NCBI GenBank assembly: GCA_943787675.1
Contig: CALSNK010000001.1
Location: 1-64,000 of the forward strand
DNA: 64,000 bases
From: an uncultured Pseudomonadales bacterium
Lineage (GTDB): Bacteria; Pseudomonadota; Gammaproteobacteria; Pseudomonadales; Porticoccaceae
Direction: 5' to 3'
Shown here piece by piece: positions 1 through 8,730 of this stretch (positions within the stretch are counted from its first letter, which is position 1; the number at the start of each line of letters is the position of its first letter). Position numbers and translations under genes: made by a program. The notes under the pieces are model-generated. The model was not told where the DNA came from and did no database searches. It saw only the letters and a list, made by a program, of their open reading frames with translations.

Positions 1-1811
1 TCCAACATAAGTTTGGCGCCTACCTTAAAACCATTAATGCTGGCATAGAGAAAGACGGAGCCTTTTATCTATTTAGCCTGCGACTTATTCCGCTATTTCC
101 GTTCTGGATAATCAATCTGGTGATGGGGCTAATGCCCATTAGAGTCAGCACCTATTATTGGGTGAGCCAGCTGGGCATGTTGGCCGGCACATTGGTCTTT
201 GTTAATGCGGGAGCGACCTTGGGTGCGGTAGAGGAATTCTCCACGGCTGGCATATTGACTCCCAGCTTGTTGCTGTCATTTGTACTGTTGGCAATTTTTC
301 CCTTTATAGCACGAAGCCTGTTGGCTGCCCTGCAGCGGCGCAAGGCTCTGGCGGGTTTTAAGCGACCCAAAAAGTTTGATACTAATTTGCTGGTGATCGG
401 GGCGGGAAGCGCAGGGTTAATTAGCGCTTACATCGCAGCAACGGTAAGGGCCAAGGTGATGTTAGTTGAAAAAGCCACCATGGGCGGTGACTGTCTCAAC
501 ACGGGCTGTGTGCCCAGCAAGGCCTTAATTCGTGCCGCCAAATCGGTAAAGGATATCGAACGAGCCGGTCGCTTTGGTATAGAGGTGGGCGCACCTGTTG
601 TGGACTTTGCCAAGGTAATGGGTCGAGTACAGGATGTGATTGGCGAGATTGCGCCCCATGATTCTGTTGAACGTTTTACGGATCTGGGTGTGGATTGCGT
701 CGAGGGTAATGCCCGTATCTTGTCTCCCTGGGAAGTCGAGGTAGACGGCCGGACCCTTAGTGCACAACGAATTATATTGGCCACGGGTGCCAGCCCAATT
801 GTGCCCGAAATTTCTGGTATTGAGCAGGTTGAGGTCCTCACGTCAGAAAATCTCTGGGAATTGCGTGAATTGCCAGAGCGACTGTTAGTGATGGGTGGCG
901 GCGCCATTGGTTGCGAGCTGGCCCAGGCCTTTCAGCGGCTAGGTTCTCAGGTCACCTTGGTAGATGCCATGCCCCAGTTATTGCCCCGAGAAGATATTGA
1001 TATTGTTGCGCAGCTAACCCAGCAATTAGCCGAGGAGGGTGTGCGGATTCTAGCGGGTTATTCTGTGGCTGCCTTTAAGGTTCAAAATGGGCAGCGAACA
1101 GCAATCCTGGCTAGACCTGAGGCCAGCCAAATTGTCGTTGAGTTTGATCGAGTCTTGGTCGCGGTTGGCCGTAAAGCCAACACCAGTGATTTTGGTCTTG
1201 AGGCGCTGGGCATCCAACTTAATAGCAATGGGACTGTGACCACGGACAGGTATCTGCGCACCAGCTGCCCGACTATTTTTGCCTGTGGGGATGTTGCAGG
1301 CCCTTACCAACTAACTCATGCAGCCGGCCATCAGGCCTGGTTTGCGGCGGTGAATGCGCTGTTTGGCGGTTGGAAAAAATTTGCCGTGGACTACCGGGTA
1401 ATTCCCCAGGCCATTTATACCGATCCGCAGCTGGCGAGAGTGGGCCTCAATGAACGGGAGGCCAAGGAGCAGGGCATAGCCGTAGAGGTCACGATTTATG
1501 ATCTGGCTGATTTGGATCGCGCTATCGCGGATGGCGATGCCCAGGGCATGGTCAAGGTGCTTACTGCGCCGGGCAGTGACAAGATACTGGGGGCCACTAT
1601 TTTGGGCCCTCAGGCGGGAGAGCTGTTAACGGAGTTTGTCACCGCGATGAAACACAATTTTGGTCTAAACAAGATACTGGCCACCATCCATAGCTATCCG
1701 ACTCTGAGCGAAGCGAATAAATATGTGGCTGGAGAGTGGAAGCGTAAACATGTGCCACAAAAGCTGTTGAGCTGGGTGGGTAAATACTTCCAGTGGGCGC
1801 GCGGCGGTTAG
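1..1811 (+). CDS. TVP38/TMEM64-like membrane domain fused to a flavin disulfide oxidoreductase (5' partial)
   Basis: The reading frame is open from the left edge (first full codon at position 3), so the true start lies outside the window and the first internal start at 120 is not the gene start. The first ~110 visible residues are hydrophobic and resemble the end of a TVP38/TMEM64 (DedA-like, VTT) membrane domain. A class I pyridine nucleotide-disulfide oxidoreductase of mercuric reductase/lipoamide dehydrogenase type follows. It has the FAD motif GAGSAGL (about 402-422), the redox-active pair GGDCLNTGCVPSKAL (about 484-528), an NAD(P) Rossmann motif GGGAIGCELA (about 895-924), the second FAD motif ACGDVAG, and the C-terminal His-Glu signature HSYPTLSE (about 1687-1710). 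It is probably a membrane-anchored NAD(P)H-dependent disulfide reductase. The substrate is unknown, and no heavy-metal domain or C-terminal vicinal cysteine pair is visible, which argues against true mercuric reductase. It ends directly against the next, convergent gene. Confidence 0.85.
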   Translation, partial: QHKFGAYLKTINAGIEKDGAFYLFSLRLIPLFPFWIINLVMGLMPIRVSTYYWVSQLGMLAGTLVFVNAGATLGAVEEFSTAGILTPSLLLSFVLLAIFPFIARSLLAALQRRKALAGFKRPKKFDTNLLVIGAGSAGLISAYIAATVRAKVMLVEKATMGGDCLNTGCVPSKALIRAAKSVKDIERAGRFGIEVGAPVVDFAKVMGRVQDVIGEIAPHDSVERFTDLGVDCVEGNARILSPWEVEVDGRTLSAQRIILATGASPIVPEISGIEQVEVLTSENLWELRELPERLLVMGGGAIGCELAQAFQRLGSQVTLVDAMPQLLPREDIDIVAQLTQQLAEEGVRILAGYSVAAFKVQNGQRTAILARPEASQIVVEFDRVLVAVGRKANTSDFGLEALGIQLNSNGTVTTDRYLRTSCPTIFACGDVAGPYQLTHAAGHQAWFAAVNALFGGWKKFAVDYRVIPQAIYTDPQLARVGLNEREAKEQGIAVEVTIYDLADLDRAIADGDAQGMVKVLTAPGSDKILGATILGPQAGELLTEFVTAMKHNFGLNKILATIHSYPTLSEANKYVAGEWKRKHVPQKLLSWVGKYFQWARGG

Positions 1812-2753
1812 TTAGTCCCCTGTAGGCTTGAGAAAGTCTGGCACTGGCTCATGGCCAACCACAGATTGGGGGTCAATATGGATAATAATCTCTGATCCTG
1901 GAAACGCTTCGAGCAAGCTAAACTCAACCTCATCCGAGATTCTGTGAGCTTCCAATAGCGATAGATCGTCATCCAGCTCTAAATGCAGCTGGATAAACGT
2001 CATGGTGCCTGAGTGTCTGGAGCGTAAATCGTGGAGGCCACGGGCACTGGGGTGTTCGCGGACCAACTGTTTTATTTTATCCCGCTGCTCATCCGGCAAC
2101 TCCCGATCCATCAGATGGTCGTAGGAAACCATAATAATTTCGCGGGCGCTATAAAGAATGTAGAGGGCAATCGCCACGGCAAATAGCGCATCAAACCCAG
2201 CCCAGCCTTGTACGGATAACCAGAGTGCCAGAATAACGCTGGCGTTCACTAGCAGGTCGGTGCGGTAGTGAAGGGAGTCTGCTTTGATCGCGGTGCTATT
2301 GGTTTTGCGGATGACATGGCCCTGAATACCCAGCAGCATCAAGGTCGCAGCAATAGAAAATAGCATTACTGCTATACCAATGCCGCTAGATTCTATGGCA
2401 ATGGGTGAGATTAGGCGGCGACTTGCTTCGAGGAGCAAAAATCCGGCGGAACCAGCGATAAACATAGCCTGACTTAAGCCGGCCAATGCCTCTGCCTTGC
2501 CGTGACCGAATCTATGTTCCTTATCGGCTGGGGTTAGGGCATGACGCACTGCAATCAGATTAATCAAAGAAGCGATGGCATCCAGCACCGAATCAATTAA
2601 CGTCGCCAGCAGGCTGACGGAGTCAGAGAGCCCCCAGGCAATAAGCTTGGCGACAATCAGCGTGACCGCCACAGAGATTGAGGCATAGGTCGCGAGGCGC
2701 AGCAGTCGGGCTGTTTCCTCGAGAGATGTTTGGCGTATGCCTGTTTCGGTCAT
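1812..2753 (-). CDS. FieF-like cation diffusion facilitator (Zn/Fe efflux)
   Basis: This is a cation diffusion facilitator of about 313 residues, with membrane helices in the first ~210 residues and a cytoplasmic C-terminal metal-sensing domain. The transport-site residues line up with FieF/YiiP: D54 and D58 in LIDSVLDAI on helix 2, and H162 and D166 in LHYRTDLL on helix 5. FieF exports Zn2+ or Fe2+ by proton antiport in the inner membrane; the metal preference here is inferred from the D-D-H-D set. I chose the ATG at 2753 because the longer reading needs a TTG at 2795 and adds residues with no homology; neither site has a strong ribosome binding site. The stop codon abuts the stop of the convergent oxidoreductase gene with no spacer. 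Confidence 0.88.
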   Translation of the reverse strand: MTETGIRQTSLEETARLLRLATYASISVAVTLIVAKLIAWGLSDSVSLLATLIDSVLDAIASLINLIAVRHALTPADKEHRFGHGKAEALAGLSQAMFIAGSAGFLLLEASRRLISPIAIESSGIGIAVMLFSIAATLMLLGIQGHVIRKTNSTAIKADSLHYRTDLLVNASVILALWLSVQGWAGFDALFAVAIALYILYSAREIIMVSYDHLMDRELPDEQRDKIKQLVREHPSARGLHDLRSRHSGTMTFIQLHLELDDDLSLLEAHRISDEVEFSLLEAFPGSEIIIHIDPQSVVGHEPVPDFLKPTGD

Positions 2754-2806
2754 AGGAGCGGGTCTGATATTTTTGTTAGGGCATGATTCTAGCAAATAGC
2801 GGCCAT

Positions 2807-3946
2807 CTACGAGAAGCTTTGCAGGACAGTATTTAAAAACTGATAGCCTAGGGGGGTGGTGCGGTACTGGGTACTATCCATTTCTATTAGACCCTGTGAC
2901 TGCAGGCTGCGTAATGGCTTTTCGATGCTTGATGGCGCTAACCCAGTTCTGGGTGATAGATAGTCAGCTGGCACACCCTGTTTTAAGCGCAGACCATTCA
3001 TCATAAACTCTAGGGCCATTTCGTTATTGGCAATGGCGTTATTCTGGGCCAGCGCACTACCCACTCGCGCGAGATAGTTATCTGGCTGACGAGTTTTAGT
3101 CGTGCGAATCACCGATTGGTCGTTGACCAAGGTGATCTTGCCATGGGCGCCGGCGCCAATACCCAGATAGTCACCAAACTGCCAGTAATTAAGGTTGTGT
3201 AGAGATTCTTTATGAGCCCGCGCAAAGGCCGAGACTTCATACTGGGCGAAGCCATTGTCCTGCAAGAGGCACATACCAGCATGTTGGATATCGGCCAGTC
3301 GATCATCGTTGGGTAATAGGGGCGGGCGAGAATAGAACTCTGTATTGGGTTCAATCGTAAGCTGGTACCAGGAAATATGCTGGGCGCCCTGATCGATTGC
3401 CATCTGTATATCAGCCTCTGCTTCAATTTGGCTTTGATCTGGCAGGCCGTGCATCAGGTCGATATTAAAGTTATCAAAACCCACAGAGCGGGCAGTGTCG
3501 ATTGCACTTAGGGCCTGAGCACCATTATGTATGCGGCCAAGTCGCTCAAGATGGCGGTCGGCGAAACTCTGCACGCCAATCGATAGTCGATTCACGCCAG
3601 CCTGATAAAAGTCGTGAAAACGCTGTTCTTCAACGGTACCCGGATTGGCTTCAAGGGTAATCTCAATGTCAGGCTCAAAGCCGATAAGCTGCTCAGCGGC
3701 ACTGATAATTTCACCAATCCCAGCCGCAGAAAAAAGACTGGGGGTGCCGCCGCCAAAGAAAATGGTATGAAGCTTTCTGCCCTGCACCCAATGGAGGTCG
3801 GCTTTAATATCGGCAATTAGCGCAGCGACATAGGCGCCCTCGGGAATTTCCTCTGCCGCCTGATGGGAATTAAAGTCACAATAAGGGCATTTGCGCACAC
3901 ACCAGGGAATGTGTACATAAAGAGAAAGTGGCGGTAACTGCAGCAT
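2807..3946 (-). CDS. hemW: HemW radical SAM heme chaperone
   Basis: This 379-residue protein is a HemN-related radical SAM protein of the HemW type. The [4Fe-4S] cysteines C16, C20 and C23 sit in the N-terminal motif HIPWCVRKCPYCDF, and the SAM-binding GGGTPS follows near residue 66. The short N-terminus before the CxxxCxxC motif fits HemW (heme trafficking) rather than the longer oxygen-independent coproporphyrinogen oxidase HemN. It starts at an ATG three bases after the rdgB stop, so it is co-transcribed and probably translationally coupled with rdgB. The order metX-metW-DUF4426-rdgB-hemW is the same as in Pseudomonas. Confidence 0.94.
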   Translation of the reverse strand: MLQLPPLSLYVHIPWCVRKCPYCDFNSHQAAEEIPEGAYVAALIADIKADLHWVQGRKLHTIFFGGGTPSLFSAAGIGEIISAAEQLIGFEPDIEITLEANPGTVEEQRFHDFYQAGVNRLSIGVQSFADRHLERLGRIHNGAQALSAIDTARSVGFDNFNIDLMHGLPDQSQIEAEADIQMAIDQGAQHISWYQLTIEPNTEFYSRPPLLPNDDRLADIQHAGMCLLQDNGFAQYEVSAFARAHKESLHNLNYWQFGDYLGIGAGAHGKITLVNDQSVIRTTKTRQPDNYLARVGSALAQNNAIANNEMALEFMMNGLRLKQGVPADYLSPRTGLAPSSIEKPLRSLQSQGLIEMDSTQYRTTPLGYQFLNTVLQSFS

Positions 3947-3949
3947 TGA

Positions 3950-4555
3950 TCAGCAGGTTTGCAATTGAAGTAGCAGGCTGGCAATTGCTTTGCCGCGATG
4001 GCTAATGCGATTTTTAGTCACCTTGTCGAGCTCTGCCGCATGGCAGTCAGTTTCGGTAACATGAAAGATAGGGTCGTAACCAAAGCCCTGATCGCCGCGA
4101 GATTCTGTGGCAATCGTACCTTCCCAGGTGCCCTGGCAGATGATCGGGGTAGGATCATCGCCGTGACGCATATAGACAATGACGGTCTGATAGCGAGCGC
4201 TGCGCTGGTCTGCTGGCACATCTGTCATGAGCTCGAGAAGTTTGTCTCTGTTGGTAGCGTCAGTGGCGCCTTCACCGGCAAAGCGGGCAGAATAGATGCC
4301 TGGCGCACCTTTTAGATAGTCCACTTCCAGTCCGGAATCGTCTGCGACTGCAGGCAAATTCGACAGGTTAGCGGCATTGCGCGCCTTAAGAATGGCATTT
4401 TCCACGAAGCTGAGGCCGGTCTCTTCGATGTCTGGAATACTGAGGTCAGTCTGGGGGATTATTTTAATCCCCAGCCCGCCTAACAGTTCCTGCAGTTCTT
4501 TTATTTTGCCTGCATTGGCGCTGGCCAATACTAAATCTTTTGGACTGCTGCTCAA
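3950..4555 (-). CDS. rdgB: RdgB/HAM1 XTP/dITP pyrophosphatase
   Basis: This 201-residue house-cleaning nucleotidase hydrolyses dITP, XTP and dUTP-like bases to the monophosphate, keeping deaminated purines out of DNA. Visible family motifs are SANAGKIKE at the N-terminus (substrate loop), ADDSGLEVD near residue 70 with the catalytic acid, YSARFAGEGATD, the base-recognition segment GFGYDPIFH, and ISHRGKA near the C-terminus. The length is normal for the family. It lies between the DUF4426 gene and hemW on the same strand with gaps of 21 and 3 bases, so one operon is likely. Confidence 0.95.
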   Translation of the reverse strand: MSSSPKDLVLASANAGKIKELQELLGGLGIKIIPQTDLSIPDIEETGLSFVENAILKARNAANLSNLPAVADDSGLEVDYLKGAPGIYSARFAGEGATDATNRDKLLELMTDVPADQRSARYQTVIVYMRHGDDPTPIICQGTWEGTIATESRGDQGFGYDPIFHVTETDCHAAELDKVTKNRISHRGKAIASLLLQLQTC

Positions 4556-4576
4556 GGTAATGTTCCTGTGGTAATG

Positions 4577-5014
4577 CTAGTCGTGATACATTTTTTTCTG
4601 GAATTTAAAATCGTAGCCGTAGTTTAGGCTATCAACCCGTGGCTTCACATTAATTTTAAAAGTCAGAAAATCTTCATTGTCGAATTTAAAGGGCGCCAAA
4701 TAGTAAACCGTATTCTGCTCCCGCACAGCAATAAAATCCAAGGTTTGGCTCTGTTGTAGGATGTTAGAGACGGTGCCGGTAACAGTTCCCTCTACGCCAA
4801 CACCCAGCTCCTTAACCATGGCTATATTGACTAGGCCCTTGCCTTCGCCGCGCACAATATTATTGGCGACGGCAATGTCCGGCTCAATAAAAGAAGTACC
4901 AAAGGCGCTGTAAAAGATTTTGTGCTCACCGTGCTGCTTGTAAAGTGTCTGTTCGAATGCCTGGCCTAACAGAGGCGCTGTCAGCAGGCAGATTGTTAGA
5001 ATTAAGCGTTTCAT
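4577..5014 (-). CDS. DUF4426 exported protein
   Basis: This 145-residue protein has an N-terminal signal peptide (MKRLILTICLLTAPLLGQAF, likely cleavage near residue 19). It is followed by a beta-rich domain recognised as DUF4426 from its position and style. No catalytic motif or cysteine is visible in the mature part, so a periplasmic or lipid-associated structural role is possible but unproven. The ATG at 5014 is followed directly by the basic n-region and hydrophobic core. The family is consistently found between metW and rdgB in pseudomonads and relatives, which supports the assignment but does not reveal the function. Confidence 0.8.
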   Translation of the reverse strand: MKRLILTICLLTAPLLGQAFEQTLYKQHGEHKIFYSAFGTSFIEPDIAVANNIVRGEGKGLVNIAMVKELGVGVEGTVTGTVSNILQQSQTLDFIAVREQNTVYYLAPFKFDNEDFLTFKINVKPRVDSLNYGYDFKFQKKMYHD

Positions 5015-5069
5015 AGGCTAGTTCCTTTTGGCTATTTATTGGGGCCATTAATGCAGGCGATCTACGGTA

Positions 5070-5660
5070 TTACCGGCTTAGGTGATACACCGCAGTCTCG
5101 GTGAATAAATTCGGCCATAGGCTTTTGAGTAGATTATCTGGAAATTGTTCGGCAATAAATTTGCGATGCAGTACATTGATATTGCGCTCGATGCACAGGG
5201 CTTCGAAATCACTGTAGGTGAAGAAGTGAATATTGGGTGTGTCGTACCATTCGTAAGCCAACTGTTTAGTCACAGGCATACGTCCGCGGAACGCCAAATA
5301 GGCTCGGGTGCGCCAGCTGCCGAAGTTGGGGAAGGTAATAATGCATTCATTGCCGATTCTAAGCATCTCGTCCAGTACGAGATGGGGGTGGCGCATAGCT
5401 TGCAATGCCTGAGTCATAACTACCGTGTCAAAGCTTTGGTCGGCAAAGTTGTCGAGGCTATTGTTGAGGTCCTGTTCAATAACATTGACCCCCCGGGCAA
5501 TACAGCCTTCGATTGATTGACTGTCGATTTCGAGACCATAGCCACGAATGCTGTGATTTTTGGTTAGATCTGCCAATAGTGATCCGTCGCCGCAGCCCAA
5601 GTCCAGTAGTCTTGAACCCGGTTTGATCCAGTCGCTGATAAAGTTAAAGTTCTGATTCAT
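5070..5660 (-). CDS. metW: MetW methionine biosynthesis protein
   Basis: This is a 196-residue class I SAM-methyltransferase fold. The glycine-rich SAM loop LLDLGCGDGSLL lies at about residues 18-29 and a following acidic residue in GYGLEID binds the ribose. MetW is the conserved partner of MetX; the two are needed together for acyl-homoserine synthesis in pseudomonads and related bacteria, although its own catalytic role is not settled. Its ATG overlaps the metX stop codon by four bases (ATGA), a translational coupling that matches the known functional pairing. The length is typical of the family. Confidence 0.94.
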   Translation of the reverse strand: MNQNFNFISDWIKPGSRLLDLGCGDGSLLADLTKNHSIRGYGLEIDSQSIEGCIARGVNVIEQDLNNSLDNFADQSFDTVVMTQALQAMRHPHLVLDEMLRIGNECIITFPNFGSWRTRAYLAFRGRMPVTKQLAYEWYDTPNIHFFTYSDFEALCIERNINVLHRKFIAEQFPDNLLKSLWPNLFTETAVYHLSR

Positions 5661-6832
5661 TGACTCGACTCCAGCTGATTGGCAACGCGATTCAGGTAGC
5701 CACCGAGGGCCGCGTGGTAGCGACTGTTGGGGAGTAAAAATGAGTCATGGCCCTGATTGGAATCAATGGCGGCGTAGGAAACATCCTTGCCGGCTCTTAT
5801 TAGAGCGTCAGTGATTTCCTGGGAGCGCTGAGGGGAGAATCGCCAATCGCTACTAAAAGAAATCAGTAAAAACTTACACTGAGCATGGGCAAAAGCTTCA
5901 GCAGCACTGTTGTTGTACTCGCGCGCCAGATCAAAATAGTCGAGCATCTTGGTAATTAGAATGTACGAGTTAGCGTCGAAGGCGTTGGAGAATTTATCCC
6001 CCTGATAATTGAGGTAGCTCTCAACCTCGAACTCGACGGGATCTGCTGTGCCATCAATAAAATCACCGCTAGCCAGTTCCCGGCCAAATTTCTTGCCTAG
6101 CACCTCATCGGATAAATAGGTGACATGACCAATCATGCGCGCCAATGCCAGCCCATGGAGCGGGGCTTTGCCCTCTTGCAGATAATTTCCATCGCAAAAG
6201 TCCGGGTCCGATTTAATGGCCCGGCGAGCAATTTCATTGAAGGCTATATTCTGTGCGCTCAACTTCATGGATGAAGCAATCACCACCGCGTTTAATAGTT
6301 TTTCTGGATATTCCAAAGACCAGCGCATTGCCTGCATACCACCCAGGCTACCACCAATAACGGCAGCCCAGCAGTGAATGCCGAGGTAGTCCATAAGATG
6401 CTTTTGCGATTCAACCCAGTCCCGCGCGCGCAAGGAGGGAAAGTCTGCACCCCAGGCTTCACCGGATTCAGGGTTGATCGAGGTCGGCCCGGTACTGCCA
6501 AAGCAGCTGCCAATATTATTGACGCTGACAATAAAAAATCGGTCGCTGTCCATGGCTTTGCCGGGACCAATATAATGGTTCCACCAGCCCGGTTTGCTAT
6601 CGCCTTCATGAAACCCCGCCGCATGGTGATCACCGCTGAGAGCATGGCAGATCAAAATGGCATTACTTCGGTCGCTATTGAGCGTGCCATAGGTTTCAAA
6701 GACCAGCTGGTGGCTGGGCAGCACTGTGCCGCAGGCCAATGTGAGTGGCTTTTCAATAAGGACGGTTTGTGGGCTAACTAGTCCAATGGAATCCGTCGGC
6801 ACCGCTAAGGGTTCTAAGGGTATTGATGTCAT
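5657..6832 (-). CDS. metX: MetX homoserine O-acyltransferase (succinyl- or acetyl-)
   Basis: This 391-residue alpha/beta-hydrolase-fold acyltransferase activates homoserine in methionine biosynthesis. The nucleophile elbow GGSLGGMQ places the catalytic serine at S162. The other triad members are visible in SSDWRFSP (Asp) and NQGHDSFL (His) near residues 328 and 361, and the oxyanion region is CHALSGDHHAAG. MetX enzymes of gammaproteobacteria often use succinyl-CoA rather than acetyl-CoA, and I cannot decide the acyl donor from the sequence alone. It heads the minus-strand cluster. The 104-base gap to the divergent reductase gene at 6937 probably carries both promoters. Confidence 0.93.
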   Translation of the reverse strand: MTSIPLEPLAVPTDSIGLVSPQTVLIEKPLTLACGTVLPSHQLVFETYGTLNSDRSNAILICHALSGDHHAAGFHEGDSKPGWWNHYIGPGKAMDSDRFFIVSVNNIGSCFGSTGPTSINPESGEAWGADFPSLRARDWVESQKHLMDYLGIHCWAAVIGGSLGGMQAMRWSLEYPEKLLNAVVIASSMKLSAQNIAFNEIARRAIKSDPDFCDGNYLQEGKAPLHGLALARMIGHVTYLSDEVLGKKFGRELASGDFIDGTADPVEFEVESYLNYQGDKFSNAFDANSYILITKMLDYFDLAREYNNSAAEAFAHAQCKFLLISFSSDWRFSPQRSQEITDALIRAGKDVSYAAIDSNQGHDSFLLPNSRYHAALGGYLNRVANQLESSQ

Positions 6833-6936
6833 GTGAGACAGTATAACGTCTTGGATTATCGATGGCTGTGAGTTTTTTAATTGCAGCGGCTTTTTTCTGG
6901 GGTAGACTGCATCCAGTTATTTGAAGGGGGTAACTT

Positions 6937-7983
6937 ATGCAGTATAAAAAATTGGGACACACCAATTTAGATGTATCACTCATCGGCCTGGGCACTATGA
7001 CCTGGGGCCAGCAAAATAATGTAGAAGAAGCCTGTGAGCAGATGGATTACGCCGTCTCCAGAGGGGTTAATTTTTTTGATGTTGCAGAAATGTATCCAGT
7101 GCCTCCCAGCGCTGAAACTCAGGGCTCTACGGAATCCTGTATTGGCGAATGGTTTAACCGCACGGGTAAGCGTTCAGATATTATCTTGGCGACCAAGGTT
7201 ACCGGTCGTGCCGATAAGGCTGCAGATTGGAAGCACCTGCGCGGCGGTCCCAGGCTAAGTCGCGATCATATTCGTCGCGCTATCGAAGGTTCTCTAGAAA
7301 GATTACAGACTGACTATGTGGATCTCTATCAGGTGCATTGGCCTGAGCGCGCCACCAACTATTTCGGTCAGCGCGGTTATCGCCATAACCCAAAGGGTGA
7401 TGGTATTGCCATCGAAGAAACATTGGATGCCCTGTCGGAGCTAGTTGCCGAGGGTCTGGTAAAACATGTGGGGGTTTCTAATGAAACGCCCTGGGGTGTT
7501 ATGGAATATCTACGCCTTGCCAGAGAGCGGGACATGGCCAAGGTGGTCAGTATCCAGAATGTCTACAACCTGCTGAGTCGACAGTTTGAAACCGGTCTAG
7601 CAGAAATGGCGATTCGTGAAGACGCTGGTCTGTTAGCCTATTCGCCGTTGGCCTTTGGTATTTTAAGTGGTAAATATATTGGCGGAAAAATGCCGGCAGG
7701 CTCTAGAATGGAGCTGTTTACGCGATTTTCTCGCTACGACAATCCCCAGGCAACAGCCGCCACTGAAGCCTATCAAGCTATTGCTGAAAAACACGGGTAC
7801 AGTCTGACGCAGATGTCGTTGGCCTTTGTCTGTCAGCAGCCTTTTGTGACTAGCTGCCTGATTGGGGCAACCACTATGGAACAGCTTAAAGAAAATATTG
7901 ATGCGGGTGATTTAACCCTCTCGGATGAGGTGATGTCTGAGATTAGAGCCATTCATAATCAGTATCCAGACCCGGCACCCTAA
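6937..7983 (+). CDS. tas: Tas-like aldo/keto reductase
   Basis: This 348-residue NADP(H)-dependent aldo/keto reductase closely resembles E. coli Tas (346 residues). It opens with MQYKKLGHTNLDVS, has the conserved barrel strand GLGTMTWGQQN, the catalytic Asp-Tyr pair in FFDVAEMYPVPP, the catalytic lysine in ATKV, and the His of LYQVHWPERATN. The stretch SIQNVYNLLSR and the late CLIGATTMEQLKENI form the cofactor site. The natural substrate of Tas is unknown. A purine-rich GAAGGGGGT upstream of the ATG serves as ribosome binding site. It is transcribed divergently from metX and appears monocistronic. Confidence 0.9.
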   Translation: MQYKKLGHTNLDVSLIGLGTMTWGQQNNVEEACEQMDYAVSRGVNFFDVAEMYPVPPSAETQGSTESCIGEWFNRTGKRSDIILATKVTGRADKAADWKHLRGGPRLSRDHIRRAIEGSLERLQTDYVDLYQVHWPERATNYFGQRGYRHNPKGDGIAIEETLDALSELVAEGLVKHVGVSNETPWGVMEYLRLARERDMAKVVSIQNVYNLLSRQFETGLAEMAIREDAGLLAYSPLAFGILSGKYIGGKMPAGSRMELFTRFSRYDNPQATAATEAYQAIAEKHGYSLTQMSLAFVCQQPFVTSCLIGATTMEQLKENIDAGDLTLSDEVMSEIRAIHNQYPDPAP

Positions 7984-8001
7984 GTAGATTTTGAATCGGT
8001 C

Positions 8002-8032
8002 CAATCTGCATGATTTTCTGTCATGCAGATTG
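8002..8032. repeat. 12-bp perfect inverted repeat after the tas-like gene
   Basis: CAATCTGCATGA (8002-8013) and TCATGCAGATTG (8021-8032) are perfect reverse complements around a 7-base loop, about 20 bases after the stop codon at 7983. There is no T-run on either side, so it is not a standard intrinsic terminator. It may protect the mRNA 3' end or act as a Rho-assisted stop between two convergent genes. Confidence 0.6.
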
Positions 8033-8069
8033 GTGCTGATGTTTGCTGTTCTATCCTGTCGTACTTTTC

Positions 8070-8129
8070 ACTCGGCTATCTATTCGGTCACCAATTCGAA
8101 CACCCACTCGAATATCTACTTGCAGATCA
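8070..8129. repeat. Degenerate 12-bp tandem repeat (about five units)
   Basis: Successive 12-base units begin ACTCGGCTATCT, ATTCGGTCACCA, ATTCGAACACCC, ACTCGAATATCT, ACTTGCAGATCA. All share A-(C/T)-T-(C/T)-G at the start. The array fills the gap just after the end of yggT, whose stop codon (8127-8129) lies in the last unit. The units are too diverged for recent slippage. See the related finding on other intergenic repeats. Confidence 0.5.
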
Positions 8130-8687
8130 GAGCAGGGGCTGAATAAAGCTGCCCAGTTTCGGCATAATATTGGCGCGAATAATCATCAAGCCAAAGATAG
8201 CCACCATCGGCGAAATATCAATCATTCCTAGGGGCGGAATAAACCGTCGAAAGAGATTCATGTAGGGATCAACAATTTGATTGACCAGTCTTACCGTTGG
8301 ATGAGCAGCTGTGCCAATCCAGCTAGAGATAACCAGAATAAAAATTCCCCAGAAGTATATTTCGATCAATGTGCCGAGTAATTCAAAAGCGGCAACGGCC
8401 AGATAGGTAAACATCTGCGCACCGAACATGCCGCTAACACTCAACACAATTAAATAGAACGCCCATTTGACCAGTATCGCGGCCACCAATGCGGCGCTAT
8501 TGAATCTGCCGATGGTCGGGAATATTTTATGCAGAGGTTCTACTACCGGTGAAGTCAGCTTAAACAGGGTTTGAGAGATTGGATTGAAAAAGTCCGCCTG
8601 CACCATCTGCAATAAAAAGCGTACCAATAGCACCGAGGCATAGATATCCAAAACGGTTCGAAGAATAAAAACAAATGTGTTGTCCAT
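8127..8687 (-). CDS. yggT: YggT family integral membrane protein
   Basis: This 186-residue hydrophobic protein has two YggT repeats, each with paired membrane helices. The first is around residues 3-30 and 60-95, the second around 100-130 and 160-180. Each repeat carries the family signature of a hydrophobic segment followed by NPI/DP (FFNPISQ near residue 35; VDPYMNLFRRFIPP near residue 140). The molecular function is not established, although relatives are linked to osmotic tolerance and, in plastids, complex assembly. It is downstream of proC and yggS on the same strand, the usual yggS-proC-yggT arrangement. Confidence 0.9.
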   Translation of the reverse strand: MDNTFVFILRTVLDIYASVLLVRFLLQMVQADFFNPISQTLFKLTSPVVEPLHKIFPTIGRFNSAALVAAILVKWAFYLIVLSVSGMFGAQMFTYLAVAAFELLGTLIEIYFWGIFILVISSWIGTAAHPTVRLVNQIVDPYMNLFRRFIPPLGMIDISPMVAIFGLMIIRANIMPKLGSFIQPLL

Positions 8688-8730
8688 ACTGCTAATTCCT
8701 TAATGCTTATTATTAGTGGCAGAGCCGAGG

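Noticed and set aside
8043-8231. Plus-strand open frame of 62 codons over the yggT 3' end
   Set aside because: It runs through a tandem repeat and antisense to yggT, with no ribosome binding site.
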